From NCBI GenBank assembly GCA_002309275.1, contig DBXL01000074.1, forward strand, positions 12,006 to 19,013: a DNA stretch of 7,008 nt. Direction: 5' to 3'. The first letter of the stretch is position 1. Every line of letters starts with the position of its first letter. Position numbers and translations under genes: made by a program. Shown here piece after piece: positions 1-5,987 of this stretch. This DNA is from Ruminococcaceae bacterium UBA1213. GTDB taxonomy: Bacteria; Bacillota; Clostridia; Oscillospirales; Acutalibacteraceae. Below the pieces are notes generated by a model, which saw only the letters and a program-made list of their open reading frames with translations, did no database searches and was not told the origin of the DNA.

Positions 1-101
1 CTTTCATATCTGCTGATTGTATTTTGATTTACATTCAATTCCATTGCAAGTCTTACTTGTGATAAATGCTTGGATTTTCTCAAAAATTTTAACCTGAACA
101 C
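1..101 (-). CDS. XRE-family helix-turn-helix protein, N-terminal fragment
   Basis: The minus strand is open from about position 122 to the left edge, so the gene is cut by the window. The visible 33 residues read FRLKFLRKSKHLSQ, then VRLAMELNVNQNTISRYE. This is the usual XRE/Cro-type layout: a basic first helix (RLKxLRxxKxLSQ), helix 2 (xxLAxxLNV) and a recognition helix ending in the family's TISRYE. It is therefore very probably a DNA-binding transcriptional regulator; its ligand and targets cannot be told from this fragment. I chose the GTG at 101-99 because AAGGG (114-110 read on the minus strand) lies eight bases upstream. TTG at 104 and GTG at 110 are in-frame alternatives. Only part of the DNA-binding domain is in the window, so total length is unknown. 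A 25-base dyad just upstream (120-144) could be its own operator. Confidence 0.72.
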   Translation of the reverse strand, partial: MFRLKFLRKSKHLSQVRLAMELNVNQNTISRYE

Positions 102-119
102 CAAAATCACCCTTGACGA

Positions 120-144
120 AAATTATACTAAAATTGTATAATTT
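120..144. promoter_or_regulatory. Perfect dyad, candidate operator for the left-edge XRE gene
   Basis: AAATTATAC, seven bases, then GTATAATTT: a perfect 9-bp inverted repeat spanning 25 bases. Each arm contains TATAAT-like sequence (minus strand 127-122, plus strand 137-142), so a dimeric regulator bound here would cover a -10 box. It sits about 20 bases upstream of the start of the XRE-type gene, the usual place for an autoregulatory operator. No good -35 is visible for the minus-strand -10. Operator function is inferred from symmetry and position only. Confidence 0.45.
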
Positions 145-202
145 AAATATCCATAATATGTATATTTTACGAAATATCAAAAACGGCTTATATAAAATAA
201 TT

Positions 203-247
203 TTCCCCGAAACACAAACAACTGCTAATTGTTTATGTTTCGGGGAA
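203..247 (-). terminator. Long hairpin, likely terminator of the mutS-like gene
   Basis: CCCCGAAACACAAACAA (205-221) faces TTGTTTATGTTTCGGGG (229-245) across a seven-base loop, extended by two outer A-T pairs at 203-204/246-247. The single imperfect position is C/A on plus-strand RNA but a G.U pair on minus-strand RNA, which fits transcription from the right. It begins 26 bases beyond the stop codon of the mutS-like gene. Downstream on the minus strand is AATTATTTTAT, U-rich but interrupted, so termination may be less efficient than at a clean U-tract. Confidence 0.6.
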
Positions 248-272
248 CGGCTATTTTAAAGGATTGGCATTA

Positions 273-1895
273 TCAATGTTTTATCTTGTCGGAAAGCTGG
301 CTGAATGTTACGCCATATTTCTTTGCAATATCCTGTGCATAGCTGACACCCTCCGGCGGTGCAAGGAATATTTTATAGGAACGCTTTCCTTCATGTATGC
401 CTGTGATAAGGCTGGCAACCTTGCTGTCACCTGCAATCAGTGTGTTCACTTCTTCAAGGTTCATTGCCAATTCATGCATATGTGTATTGAAAATGGTTCT
501 TGCTCCAAGGTATCTCAGGGCTTTTACAACGTCTTTCGCAATATACAAGCCCTCTGCAAATGACGTTGTTGCAAGTGATTCATTAAACAACAGCAGACTT
601 TCATTGGTAGCCATTCCGAAAAGTTCGCTCATACGCTTTGATTCTTCACCAAGCCTGCCCAAGTCAACTGTCTTGTTCTCGTCAGCAGGGAAATGTGTAT
701 AGATGTTGTCAACAGGACTCAATGTAACACTCTCACACGGCGCATATATGCCGAACTGTGCAAGCAGAAACAGCAAGCCTACTGCCTGTGTCATGGTAGT
801 TTTTCCGCCTCTGTTCGGTCCTGTCATGATATATATTCTATGCTCTGCATCAAAGTCTATGTCATTCGGCACTATGTCAAATGTCTTTCCGCCGAGCCTG
901 CTCATCGCAAGCTTGAAATTATACAGCCCTTTGGCATGAAGTTCACGCTTCTCAATCTCAATAATTTCGGGCTTGCACATCGGTATGCCTAACTCCTGCA
1001 TTCTATTGATATAGTCAGCCCATCTGATATAGAAAATAAACTCAGGGATAAGCTTTGTAAGACCATAACCGCTGACATTCGTATATTTTGAAAGCTGGCT
1101 TTTCAGACGCTTTACAGTCAGTCCAAGCATTTCTGTCATTACTTTTGTTAAGTTCGATGTAAAGGGATCTTCGCCTGCAATCTTGCTCACGGTATGGAAT
1201 TTTGTCATTCCGTGAAAGCTTGCACCATGCTCAAGCTGATTCTGCTTTGTGGCAAAGTCAAGGAATCTGTTCAGGAAAGGCGTTTTTGTGAAAGGCTCTG
1301 TATTTATCGAAACGATGCCGACCTCTACGGGACGCATGAGATTGTCCAGATTTACTCCGACAGATACACTCTTTATCTCTCTGACTTCATTCACAAGTCC
1401 TTTTATATCTTCCTGCAAATGCTCAAAACCGCTCTCTTGATATATCGAGCTTACATAGTCCTTTAAAAGTCTTAATCCCTCCGATTTGATGTCATTTTCA
1501 GAAAGGGCTTTATTGATACCCGAAATGCAGTTGACATATATTTCAAGTTCATTCAGACGGTTGACCAACTGCCATATCGGTGCTGCTGTCGAGTCTTTGA
1601 GTGACCTCTCCAGCTCCTTCAAAAAGGCAAGCTGTTCAAGCAGTTCTTTTATGTGTTCACGGAGTTTCGGAAAATGCACTATATCATCAAAAATATCCCT
1701 TCTGTATCTTATGACAACGGGATTTCTTTCTATTTTCATCATTATGTTTTTAATGATATTATGTTCAAAAGTATCATCTGCGAGTTTTTCGCATATAAGC
1801 TCCAATGACAAGTCATTGACAGCCTCCTCACAAAGAGTTTTACAATCAGGTTCTACACCCTGCGGATAAAGCAAACTGAACTCCTGCATTTTCAT
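273..1895 (-). CDS. Short MutS-like (MutS domain V) ATPase
   Basis: A 540-residue protein with a MutS-type ABC ATPase domain at its C-terminus. Visible motifs are Walker A GPNRGGKTT (359-367), a signature-like stretch DLGRLGEESKRMSEL (411-425), Walker B SLLLFNES (433-440) followed by LATTS, and the H-loop THMHE (471-475). Residues 60-330 are charged and helical, as expected for the core/lever region. It is much shorter than true MutS (about 850 residues) and has no recognisable N-terminal mismatch-binding domain, so a role in canonical mismatch repair is doubtful. Short MutS-related proteins of this type are common in Clostridia and mostly uncharacterised. The Walker B acidic residue before the catalytic Glu is Asn (N438, E439 kept). 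AAAGGAG is only three bases from the first ATG (1895) but nine from a second in-frame ATG (1889), so the true start may be residue 3. The beta-lactamase-like gene ends eight bases upstream, indicating one transcript. Confidence 0.88.
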   Translation of the reverse strand: MKMQEFSLLYPQGVEPDCKTLCEEAVNDLSLELICEKLADDTFEHNIIKNIMMKIERNPVVIRYRRDIFDDIVHFPKLREHIKELLEQLAFLKELERSLKDSTAAPIWQLVNRLNELEIYVNCISGINKALSENDIKSEGLRLLKDYVSSIYQESGFEHLQEDIKGLVNEVREIKSVSVGVNLDNLMRPVEVGIVSINTEPFTKTPFLNRFLDFATKQNQLEHGASFHGMTKFHTVSKIAGEDPFTSNLTKVMTEMLGLTVKRLKSQLSKYTNVSGYGLTKLIPEFIFYIRWADYINRMQELGIPMCKPEIIEIEKRELHAKGLYNFKLAMSRLGGKTFDIVPNDIDFDAEHRIYIMTGPNRGGKTTMTQAVGLLFLLAQFGIYAPCESVTLSPVDNIYTHFPADENKTVDLGRLGEESKRMSELFGMATNESLLLFNESLATTSFAEGLYIAKDVVKALRYLGARTIFNTHMHELAMNLEEVNTLIAGDSKVASLITGIHEGKRSYKIFLAPPEGVSYAQDIAKKYGVTFSQLSDKIKH

Positions 1896-1903
1896 ACACT
1901 CCT

Positions 1904-2986
1904 TTAAAAAATTTCATATCTTACACTTGTGGATATATTGGAAAGCAAAGCTGCATTCTGATTACTCAGAAGAATAATACTGTTTTTGTCTTTGGGAGAG
2001 GTGAATATCATTGCGGCATATTCCGAAAGATTTCCGCCGTGATAAATCCCTTCGCTTGATATGAACCAGCCGTAACCGTATTCATACATATCATCTTCAT
2101 TTGAATAGCTTGCCGTCATTGCCTCTATGGATTCATCACTTAAAATAGAACCGCCCTCAAATACTTTCAGCCATTTCATAAGGTCGCCTGCACTCGACAT
2201 TACATCGCCTGACCCAAAAGTGACACCCGGCATATTAAAATAATCCTCTGCACCTGTCGGGTGGAGCGGTTTTGCAATCACTGCACCGTCTTTTTCATAA
2301 TCTTTATAAAGGCTTGTCGAATCCATGCCAAGCGGTTTGAAAATATTCTCCGTGAGGTACTCTTCAAATGCCATTCCCGACACCTTTTCGATGATAGTGG
2401 CAAGAAGAAAATAATTTCCGTTGTTATAGGTGAAAACCTCTTTCGGCTCATTGATTGGCTCTGCTTCAAGCATATATTTCAATATATTCTCTTTATTTTT
2501 CTCTGCATTGTCCGTCAGTCCCAAATCTCCAAAATGGTTGCTGTAATCATCAAGCCCTGAATGCATATCAAGAAGGTCGTGTATGGTGATTTCTCTGCCA
2601 TAACTGTATTCAGGAAAATACTTATCAAGTGTATCTTTTACAGAAAGCCTGCCTTTCTGCTGTAAAAGCATGATACCTGCCGCTGTAAACTGCTTTGTAT
2701 CAGAACCTATTCTGAAAACCGTGTCTGAAGTCAATTCCTGTCCGTCAAGTGCCTGATTGAAGTCTTTTGCATAAATGCATTCGCCGTTTTTTACGACTGC
2801 CATAAAACCGCTGAAATCATAGCCTGCCATGACTTCATCAATTTTCTTTTCATCTGACTCACTCGTCTGCGATACTTCAACGCCTGACTGTGATACAACA
2901 GAATTTTGTGCTGTACCCGTCTGACATGAACACATCATTCCCATGATACTCATTATCGCCAGTGCAATCAACACCCTTTTCTTCAT
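1904..2986 (-). CDS. Beta-lactamase/penicillin-binding-protein-like serine hydrolase, lipoprotein
   Basis: A 360-residue member of the beta-lactamase-related family (class C / D-alanyl carboxypeptidase / esterase fold). The N-terminus is a signal peptide, MKKRVLIALAIMSIMG, leading to a cysteine-containing cleavage region (C19 or C21). This suggests a lipid-anchored protein on the outer face of the membrane. All three active-site motifs are present: SxxK as SDTK (S95, K98), YxN as YNN (187-189), and the third-strand triad as HGG (316-318). HGG in place of KTG is common in esterase and peptidase members, so activity on beta-lactam antibiotics should not be assumed; a cell-wall peptide or ester substrate is equally possible. 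The start is supported by GGGGG seven bases upstream of the ATG, an unusual G-rich ribosome binding site. It has its own likely promoter (3055-3027). Its TAA overlaps the ribosome binding site of the mutS-like gene. Confidence 0.88.
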   Translation of the reverse strand: MKKRVLIALAIMSIMGMMCSCQTGTAQNSVVSQSGVEVSQTSESDEKKIDEVMAGYDFSGFMAVVKNGECIYAKDFNQALDGQELTSDTVFRIGSDTKQFTAAGIMLLQQKGRLSVKDTLDKYFPEYSYGREITIHDLLDMHSGLDDYSNHFGDLGLTDNAEKNKENILKYMLEAEPINEPKEVFTYNNGNYFLLATIIEKVSGMAFEEYLTENIFKPLGMDSTSLYKDYEKDGAVIAKPLHPTGAEDYFNMPGVTFGSGDVMSSAGDLMKWLKVFEGGSILSDESIEAMTASYSNEDDMYEYGYGWFISSEGIYHGGNLSEYAAMIFTSPKDKNSIILLSNQNAALLSNISTSVRYEIF

Positions 2987-3026
2987 AGCCTAACCCCCGT
3001 GAACTATTGTGTTTTTCTTTATCTAT

Positions 3027-3055
3027 ATTCTATACGATAAATGCAGTTGATTCAA
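3027..3055 (-). promoter_or_regulatory. Promoter for the beta-lactamase-like / mutS-like pair
   Basis: On the minus strand TTGAAT (3055-3050), a 17-base spacer and TAGAAT (3032-3027) lie about 40 bases before the start codon at 2986. Four of six -35 bases and five of six -10 bases match the sigma-A consensus. There is no convincing terminator between the upstream XRE gene and this point, so the pair may also be read through from that gene. Confidence 0.55.
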
Positions 3056-3094
3056 GCAATTATTCAAACACAAAATAAACTCCCGTTTCACCTG

Positions 3095-3922
3095 TTAAAA
3101 CAAAGGTTTATATCTCTCGAACCATACGCCCCAATTAATGACCTTTTCATCTCTGATTTCCTTTGCAAAGCATAACAGCGGTATTACTATCGTTTCATTC
3201 CGGAACATATAGGCTTTTAAAGTACCGTTCTCCGTTTCAACAATGCCACAGTCTGCAAGATTGCATTTGCACAGCTTATCCATTAGTTTTTCTGCCTTGC
3301 CTACATCTATCTTTGTTTTGGCGGATATGAGCGACAGCGATACAGGTGTATTTTTTCGGCTGTACATATAGAAAATTATTTTTAAAATATCCTTGTTTCC
3401 GAACAGTGAAAACGTTTCTGCAAGCTCGTCAACATTTTCAAACATCTTTGCATATCCCTCATCAGGCTCAGGCATGATGAAAAAATATCTGTTATCCGTA
3501 TCAAGCTTTGCATCTACTGTTCCCTCGTCAAAGCTCAGTCTTGAATAATAGTGGTAACCCTCTTTATTTTTCAGGCTGTCAAGCGCATTGAAACTGAAAC
3601 TCTCTTTCACCGAGCCGAGCTTCGACAAGCCTATTGACATGGACCATAATATCTGAAAGGCTTTTTTAAATCCCTCCTGACGCTCAACAGACAATATTTC
3701 ATCAAGTGCCATGTCCTCTATGTTCTGCATATTCTTACGCCCGAAAAGCATATCCGTTGTTACGCCGAGTGCGTCTGCTATATTCGGAAGAAGCTCTGCA
3801 TCAGGTACTCCGCCCCTCTCCCACTTTGAAACTGCCTGCGTTGTCACTCCGACGATTCTGCCAAGCTCCTCCTGTGTTATGCCTTTCTTTATGCGAAATT
3901 TCTTTATATGTTCTCCTATCAT
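3095..3922 (-). CDS. XRE-family transcriptional regulator with C-terminal extension
   Basis: A 275-residue protein beginning MIGEHIKKFRIKKGITQ. The N-terminal XRE helix-turn-helix covers about residues 4-58; helix 2 and the recognition helix lie in TQEELGRIVGVTTQAVSKWERG, a typical DNA-binding segment. The rest is not a domain I can name. Around residues 175-240 a short helical run (SLISAKTKIDVGKAEKLMDK) followed by a two-stranded turn resembles a winged helix, and the chain ends in an aromatic tail. It is a cytoplasmic regulator with unknown signal. It lies upstream of the beta-lactamase-like gene (108-base gap, same strand) and divergent from a lipoprotein gene, so either is a reasonable target, as is its own promoter. 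I chose the ATG at 3922, with GGCGG nine bases upstream. A TTG at 3928, with AAGGG six bases upstream, would add two residues. Confidence 0.85.
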   Translation of the reverse strand: MIGEHIKKFRIKKGITQEELGRIVGVTTQAVSKWERGGVPDAELLPNIADALGVTTDMLFGRKNMQNIEDMALDEILSVERQEGFKKAFQILWSMSIGLSKLGSVKESFSFNALDSLKNKEGYHYYSRLSFDEGTVDAKLDTDNRYFFIMPEPDEGYAKMFENVDELAETFSLFGNKDILKIIFYMYSRKNTPVSLSLISAKTKIDVGKAEKLMDKLCKCNLADCGIVETENGTLKAYMFRNETIVIPLLCFAKEIRDEKVINWGVWFERYKPLF

Positions 3923-3948
3923 CGACAAACACCGCCCTTCTGCATTAT

Positions 3949-3977
3949 ATTATAACACTTAATTTGTAAATGCTCAA
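3949..3977 (-). promoter_or_regulatory. Promoter of the XRE regulator gene
   Basis: On the minus strand TTGAGC (3977-3972), a 17-base spacer and a perfect TATAAT (3954-3949). A second TATAAT overlaps at 3949-3944. The predicted start of transcription is about 20 bases before the start codon, giving a very short leader. Confidence 0.68.
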
Positions 3978-3997
3978 CATTTTTTATAAAATAATAC

Positions 3998-4026
3998 TTG
4001 ATTTTTTGTTGAATTGAAGTTAAAAT
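3998..4026 (+). promoter_or_regulatory. Promoter of the small lipoprotein gene
   Basis: TTGATT (3998-4003), a 17-base spacer and TAAAAT (4021-4026). It is back to back with the XRE promoter (3977-3949), leaving 20 bases between the two -35 boxes, so one bound regulator could affect both. The transcript would have a 5' leader of about 70 bases. Within it GGAAAT (4033-4038) can pair with ATTTCC (4055-4060), a weak stem of no obvious function. Confidence 0.55.
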
Positions 4027-4105
4027 ATGTATGGAAATAGTGAAAAAAGGGTAAATTTCCCCCCACTATACATATCACAGATTGAAAACAGAGGAGTCAT
4101 TTTCT

Positions 4106-4522
4106 ATGAAAAAAAATTTTGCATTTCTTATCTGTACGGCTCTTGTATGTTCCATGAGCGGCTGTTCGGATTTCGGCTTTAATCCCACAGGACAATGGCA
4201 GTTTGTTTCCGACACGCTCTATGCCGACGGCACAGTTGCAGATATTGCACGTGCAGAAGATAATTCTGTTCTGTCAGACATGAAAATCATATTTGAAAAA
4301 TCCGGTACAGGTCATCTTGATTCCGTCGGCGTAAAAGTAGATGATTTCACTTACTCCTATGATGACGAATCTATTACCATCACTTTTCTTGCCAATGACT
4401 ATCACGGTGAGATAGTCGCCGAATTCAAAATATCCGATGACGGTCAAACCATTGTCCGAACCGAAAATTCAACCGAAAACAATATCTCCTACACGGAAGA
4501 ATATCTCTACAAAAGAATATAA
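4106..4522 (+). CDS. Small secreted lipoprotein of unknown function
   Basis: A 138-residue protein. MKKNFAFLICTALVCSMSGC is a classic lipoprotein signal peptide: Lys-Lys, a hydrophobic core, then the lipobox MSGC with the lipidated cysteine at position 20. The mature part is predicted to be a compact beta-rich domain. It opens PTGQWQFVSDTLYADG and alternates short strands with Gly/Asp turns (TYSYDDESITITF, EFKISDDGQTIV), reminiscent of the lipocalin-like or DUF-type lipoproteins common in gut Clostridia. No catalytic motif is seen and I do not recognise a specific family. The start at 4106 is set by GAGGAG nine bases upstream and by the position of the signal peptide; the frame is open back to a TTG at 4082, which would put eight hydrophilic residues before the signal and is unlikely. 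It is a single-gene transcript with its own promoter and terminator. Confidence 0.85.
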   Translation: MKKNFAFLICTALVCSMSGCSDFGFNPTGQWQFVSDTLYADGTVADIARAEDNSVLSDMKIIFEKSGTGHLDSVGVKVDDFTYSYDDESITITFLANDYHGEIVAEFKISDDGQTIVRTENSTENNISYTEEYLYKRI

Positions 4523-4526
4523 CATC

Positions 4527-4559
4527 AAAAGCCGTCTGCATTTCCACAGACGGCTTTTT
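4527..4559 (+). terminator. Intrinsic terminator of the lipoprotein gene
   Basis: GCCGTCTG (4531-4538) pairs perfectly with CAGACGGC (4547-4554) across an eight-base loop. Four A bases upstream face the five-T tract at 4555-4559. It starts five bases after the stop codon. Confidence 0.9.
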
Positions 4560-4567
4560 CTGACAGT

Positions 4568-4599
4568 AAAAAGAAGTCCCGCCGATGAAGCAGGACTTC
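4568..4599 (-). terminator. Intrinsic terminator of acpP
   Basis: Read on the minus strand, GAAGTCCTGC (4599-4590) pairs with GCGGGACTTC (4582-4573) across a seven-base loop: ten base pairs including one G.U. Five T residues follow (4572-4568). The G.U position is a C/A mismatch on the plus strand, so the hairpin is tuned for minus-strand RNA. It begins nine bases after the acpP stop codon and is distinct from the neighbouring convergent terminator. Confidence 0.9.
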
Positions 4600-4607
4600 C
4601 GGATAAA

Positions 4608-4835
4608 TTACTGATTATTTTCAATGTACTTAACGAGGTCTTCCACTGTCTTGATGTTCTCGATTTCGTCATCAGGAACTTCTACTTCAAATTCATCTTC
4701 AATGGACATGAGAAGATCCACAACGTCAAGGGAATCTGCACCAAGGTCATTGATAATGGAAGTGTCGGGACCAATCTTTTCTTCTTCAACGTCAAACTGT
4801 TCTGCCAAAATCTTTTTTACTTTTTCGAGTACCAT
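4608..4835 (-). CDS. acpP: Acyl carrier protein
   Basis: A 75-residue acidic four-helix protein of the length and sequence typical for the type II fatty acid synthase carrier. The motif DLGADSLD contains the serine (S35) that receives 4'-phosphopantetheine from AcpS. The following helix, VVDLLMSIEDEFEVEVPDDE, is the recognition helix contacted by Fab enzymes. It shuttles growing acyl chains in the cytoplasm for phospholipid synthesis. The start is clear: AGGAGGAG lies seven bases upstream of the ATG. It stands alone here, not inside a fab operon; its promoter is probably at 4950-4923 and its terminator at 4599-4568. The family call is very secure. Whether this is the housekeeping AcpP or a specialised second copy cannot be decided from the window, but sequence and isolation from any biosynthetic cluster favour housekeeping. 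Confidence 0.95.
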   Translation of the reverse strand: MVLEKVKKILAEQFDVEEEKIGPDTSIINDLGADSLDVVDLLMSIEDEFEVEVPDDEIENIKTVEDLVKYIENNQ

Positions 4836-4895
4836 AGGTAAACTCCTCCTAAAAAATTTAAAATTAAAAATCGTGAAAGCACAATTCTTCTGTGG

Positions 4896-4914
4896 ACAAA
4901 ACGATATGTTTTGT
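4896..4914. promoter_or_regulatory. Perfect dyad at the acpP transcription start
   Basis: ACAAAAC, five bases, GTTTTGT: a perfect 7-bp inverted repeat. It lies just downstream of the predicted acpP -10 (4928-4923), so it would be the first 20 or so bases of the mRNA. It could be a repressor operator or a 5' stabilising hairpin. Part of it (TTGTGCT at 4911-4917) can alternatively pair with AGCACAA at 4878-4884. The function is not known; the dyad itself is plain in the sequence. Confidence 0.45.
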
Positions 4915-4922
4915 GCTACAAT

Positions 4923-4950
4923 GTTATAGGAGAACTGCCAACATTTACAA
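4923..4950 (-). promoter_or_regulatory. acpP: Probable acpP promoter
   Basis: On the minus strand TTGTAA (4950-4945), a 16-base spacer and TATAAC (4928-4923, five of six matches). The resulting leader would be about 80 bases. An alternative, TTGGCA (4941-4936) with TAGCAC (4918-4913), has a better -35 but a poor -10. Confidence 0.45.
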
Positions 4951-4978
4951 CACGATCTTCTTCATACTTTCAATCTTA

Positions 4979-5007
4979 TTAGTTATTTGCCACTTTGTCA
5001 ATATAAA
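4979..5007 (+). promoter_or_regulatory. Weak candidate promoter for aroE-aroK
   Basis: TTAGTT (4979-4984), a 17-base spacer and TATAAA (5002-5007). The -35 is poor; it is simply the best sigma-A-like pair between acpP and aroE. The rest of the 5008-5080 stretch is AT-rich with no other signal I can support. Confidence 0.3.
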
Positions 5008-5093
5008 ATTTCGATTTTTACCTATTGCATATATTTTTTTCAACAGTTCTTAATTTTTAATATGTTTTGCATAAACAAAAGGAGGCATTTTTT

Positions 5094-5930
5094 ATGCAAA
5101 AAAGAAACTTTGCAGTGATAGGACACCCTATAGGACATACTATGTCACCTTTTATCCATAAGAGGCTTTTTGAGCTTGCCGGCGAAAAAGGTGATTATAC
5201 TATTTTTGACGTATCGCCCCACGAACTGCCCGAAAAAATAACGGCTCTCAATGAACTCGGAGGATATAATATCACTATCCCCAATAAACAGGCAATTATC
5301 CCTTATCTTGACAGGCTCGATAAAAAAGCTGCTTTATACGGCTCTGTCAATACAGTGAAAAACGGCTCTGTCCGTGAGGGCTTTACAACCGATCCCGACG
5401 GATTTCTCAAAGCACTTGAAGCCGGTAATATCAGCTTCAGCGGAAATATTGCCATCATAGGCTGTGGCGGTGCGGCAAGGACTTTTCTCTATGAAGCCGC
5501 CCTTGCAGGCTGTCATATTACCCTGGCTGCCCGTGATGTAAATAAAGCTGATTTTCTTGCAAAAGAGGCTGTGCAAAAAATCCCCCATGCCGATATAAAA
5601 ACCTGTCTTATATCCGATTTGAACGGAGATTTTGACCTGCTTGCCAATGCAACGCCCGTGGGAATGTATCCGCATATCGATAATATGCCCGTCAGTGAAA
5701 AGGCTCTTTCCAAGTGCAGAAATGTCTTTGACGCAATTTATAATCCCCTTGAAACCGTGCTGATTAAAAAAGCAAAGGCTAACGGCTCAAATGCAGTCGG
5801 AGGAATGTCAATGCTTGTCTGGCAGGCTGTCGCCGCCCATGAAATCTGGGACAACAGCGTTTATAATATCAGCGACATAAATCAGCTTATTCTTGACAGT
5901 GCCGCCGAAATGAAAAAAATCTTTTATTGA
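5094..5930 (+). CDS. aroE: Shikimate dehydrogenase
   Basis: A 278-residue protein of normal AroE length, reducing 3-dehydroshikimate to shikimate with NADPH in the cytoplasm. The N-terminal substrate domain shows GHPIGHTMSP (10-19), the NITIPNK segment with catalytic lysine K65, SVNT with N86, and the TTDPDGF segment with catalytic aspartate D100. The nucleotide-binding fold follows with IIGCGGAAR (121-129). Family motifs NATPVGM (185-191), DAIYNPLET (213-221) and GGMSMLVWQ (236-244) complete it. Two departures from the common consensus are visible: the first shikimate-binding serine is Thr (T16), and the NRT motif that grips the NADP phosphate reads ARD (146-148). The start at 5094 is fixed by AAAAGGAGG eight bases upstream; the frame is open to a TTG at 5067 but that has no fitting ribosome binding site. 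aroK follows after 57 bases, so the two are probably cotranscribed. Confidence 0.94.
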   Translation: MQKRNFAVIGHPIGHTMSPFIHKRLFELAGEKGDYTIFDVSPHELPEKITALNELGGYNITIPNKQAIIPYLDRLDKKAALYGSVNTVKNGSVREGFTTDPDGFLKALEAGNISFSGNIAIIGCGGAARTFLYEAALAGCHITLAARDVNKADFLAKEAVQKIPHADIKTCLISDLNGDFDLLANATPVGMYPHIDNMPVSEKALSKCRNVFDAIYNPLETVLIKKAKANGSNAVGGMSMLVWQAVAAHEIWDNSVYNISDINQLILDSAAEMKKIFY

Positions 5931-5949
5931 ATGAGTAATTAGGAATGAG
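5929..5949 (+). repeat. Short direct repeat between aroE and aroK
   Basis: GAATGAG occurs twice (5929-5935 and 5943-5949) with a 14-base period, the first copy overlapping the aroE stop codon. The intergenic stretch is otherwise AT-rich, with a tiny CTCC/GGAG stem at 5958-5970 just before the aroK ribosome binding site. No terminator is present, in keeping with an aroE-aroK operon. Confidence 0.35.
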
Positions 5950-5987
5950 GAATTTCACTCCTGTTCGGAGAAAGGAAGTTTTGAATT

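Noticed and set aside
113..142. Plus-strand promoter-like TTGACG, 18 bases, TATAAT
   Set aside because: No plus-strand gene follows; the next 130 bases hold only a minus-strand terminator and antisense sequence. The TATAAT is one arm of the dyad, so a chance match is the simpler reading, although a divergent antisense transcript is not excluded.
264..563. Plus-strand open frame opposite the mutS-like gene, and similar ones up to 1869
   Set aside because: They lie antisense to a gene with clear ATPase motifs, show no ribosome binding site and give Cys/Ser-rich translations typical of shadow frames.
2987..3094. Terminator between the XRE gene and the beta-lactamase-like gene
   Set aside because: Only a four-base stem (AAAC-GGGA-GTTT on the minus strand) is present, too weak to call; a direct repeat TTGAAT-N6-TTGAAT near the promoter is probably incidental.
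4047..4062. GGGTAAATTTCCC symmetrical element in the lipoprotein leader
   Set aside because: The symmetry is imperfect and short, and it neither overlaps the promoter nor the ribosome binding site, so no regulatory role can be supported.
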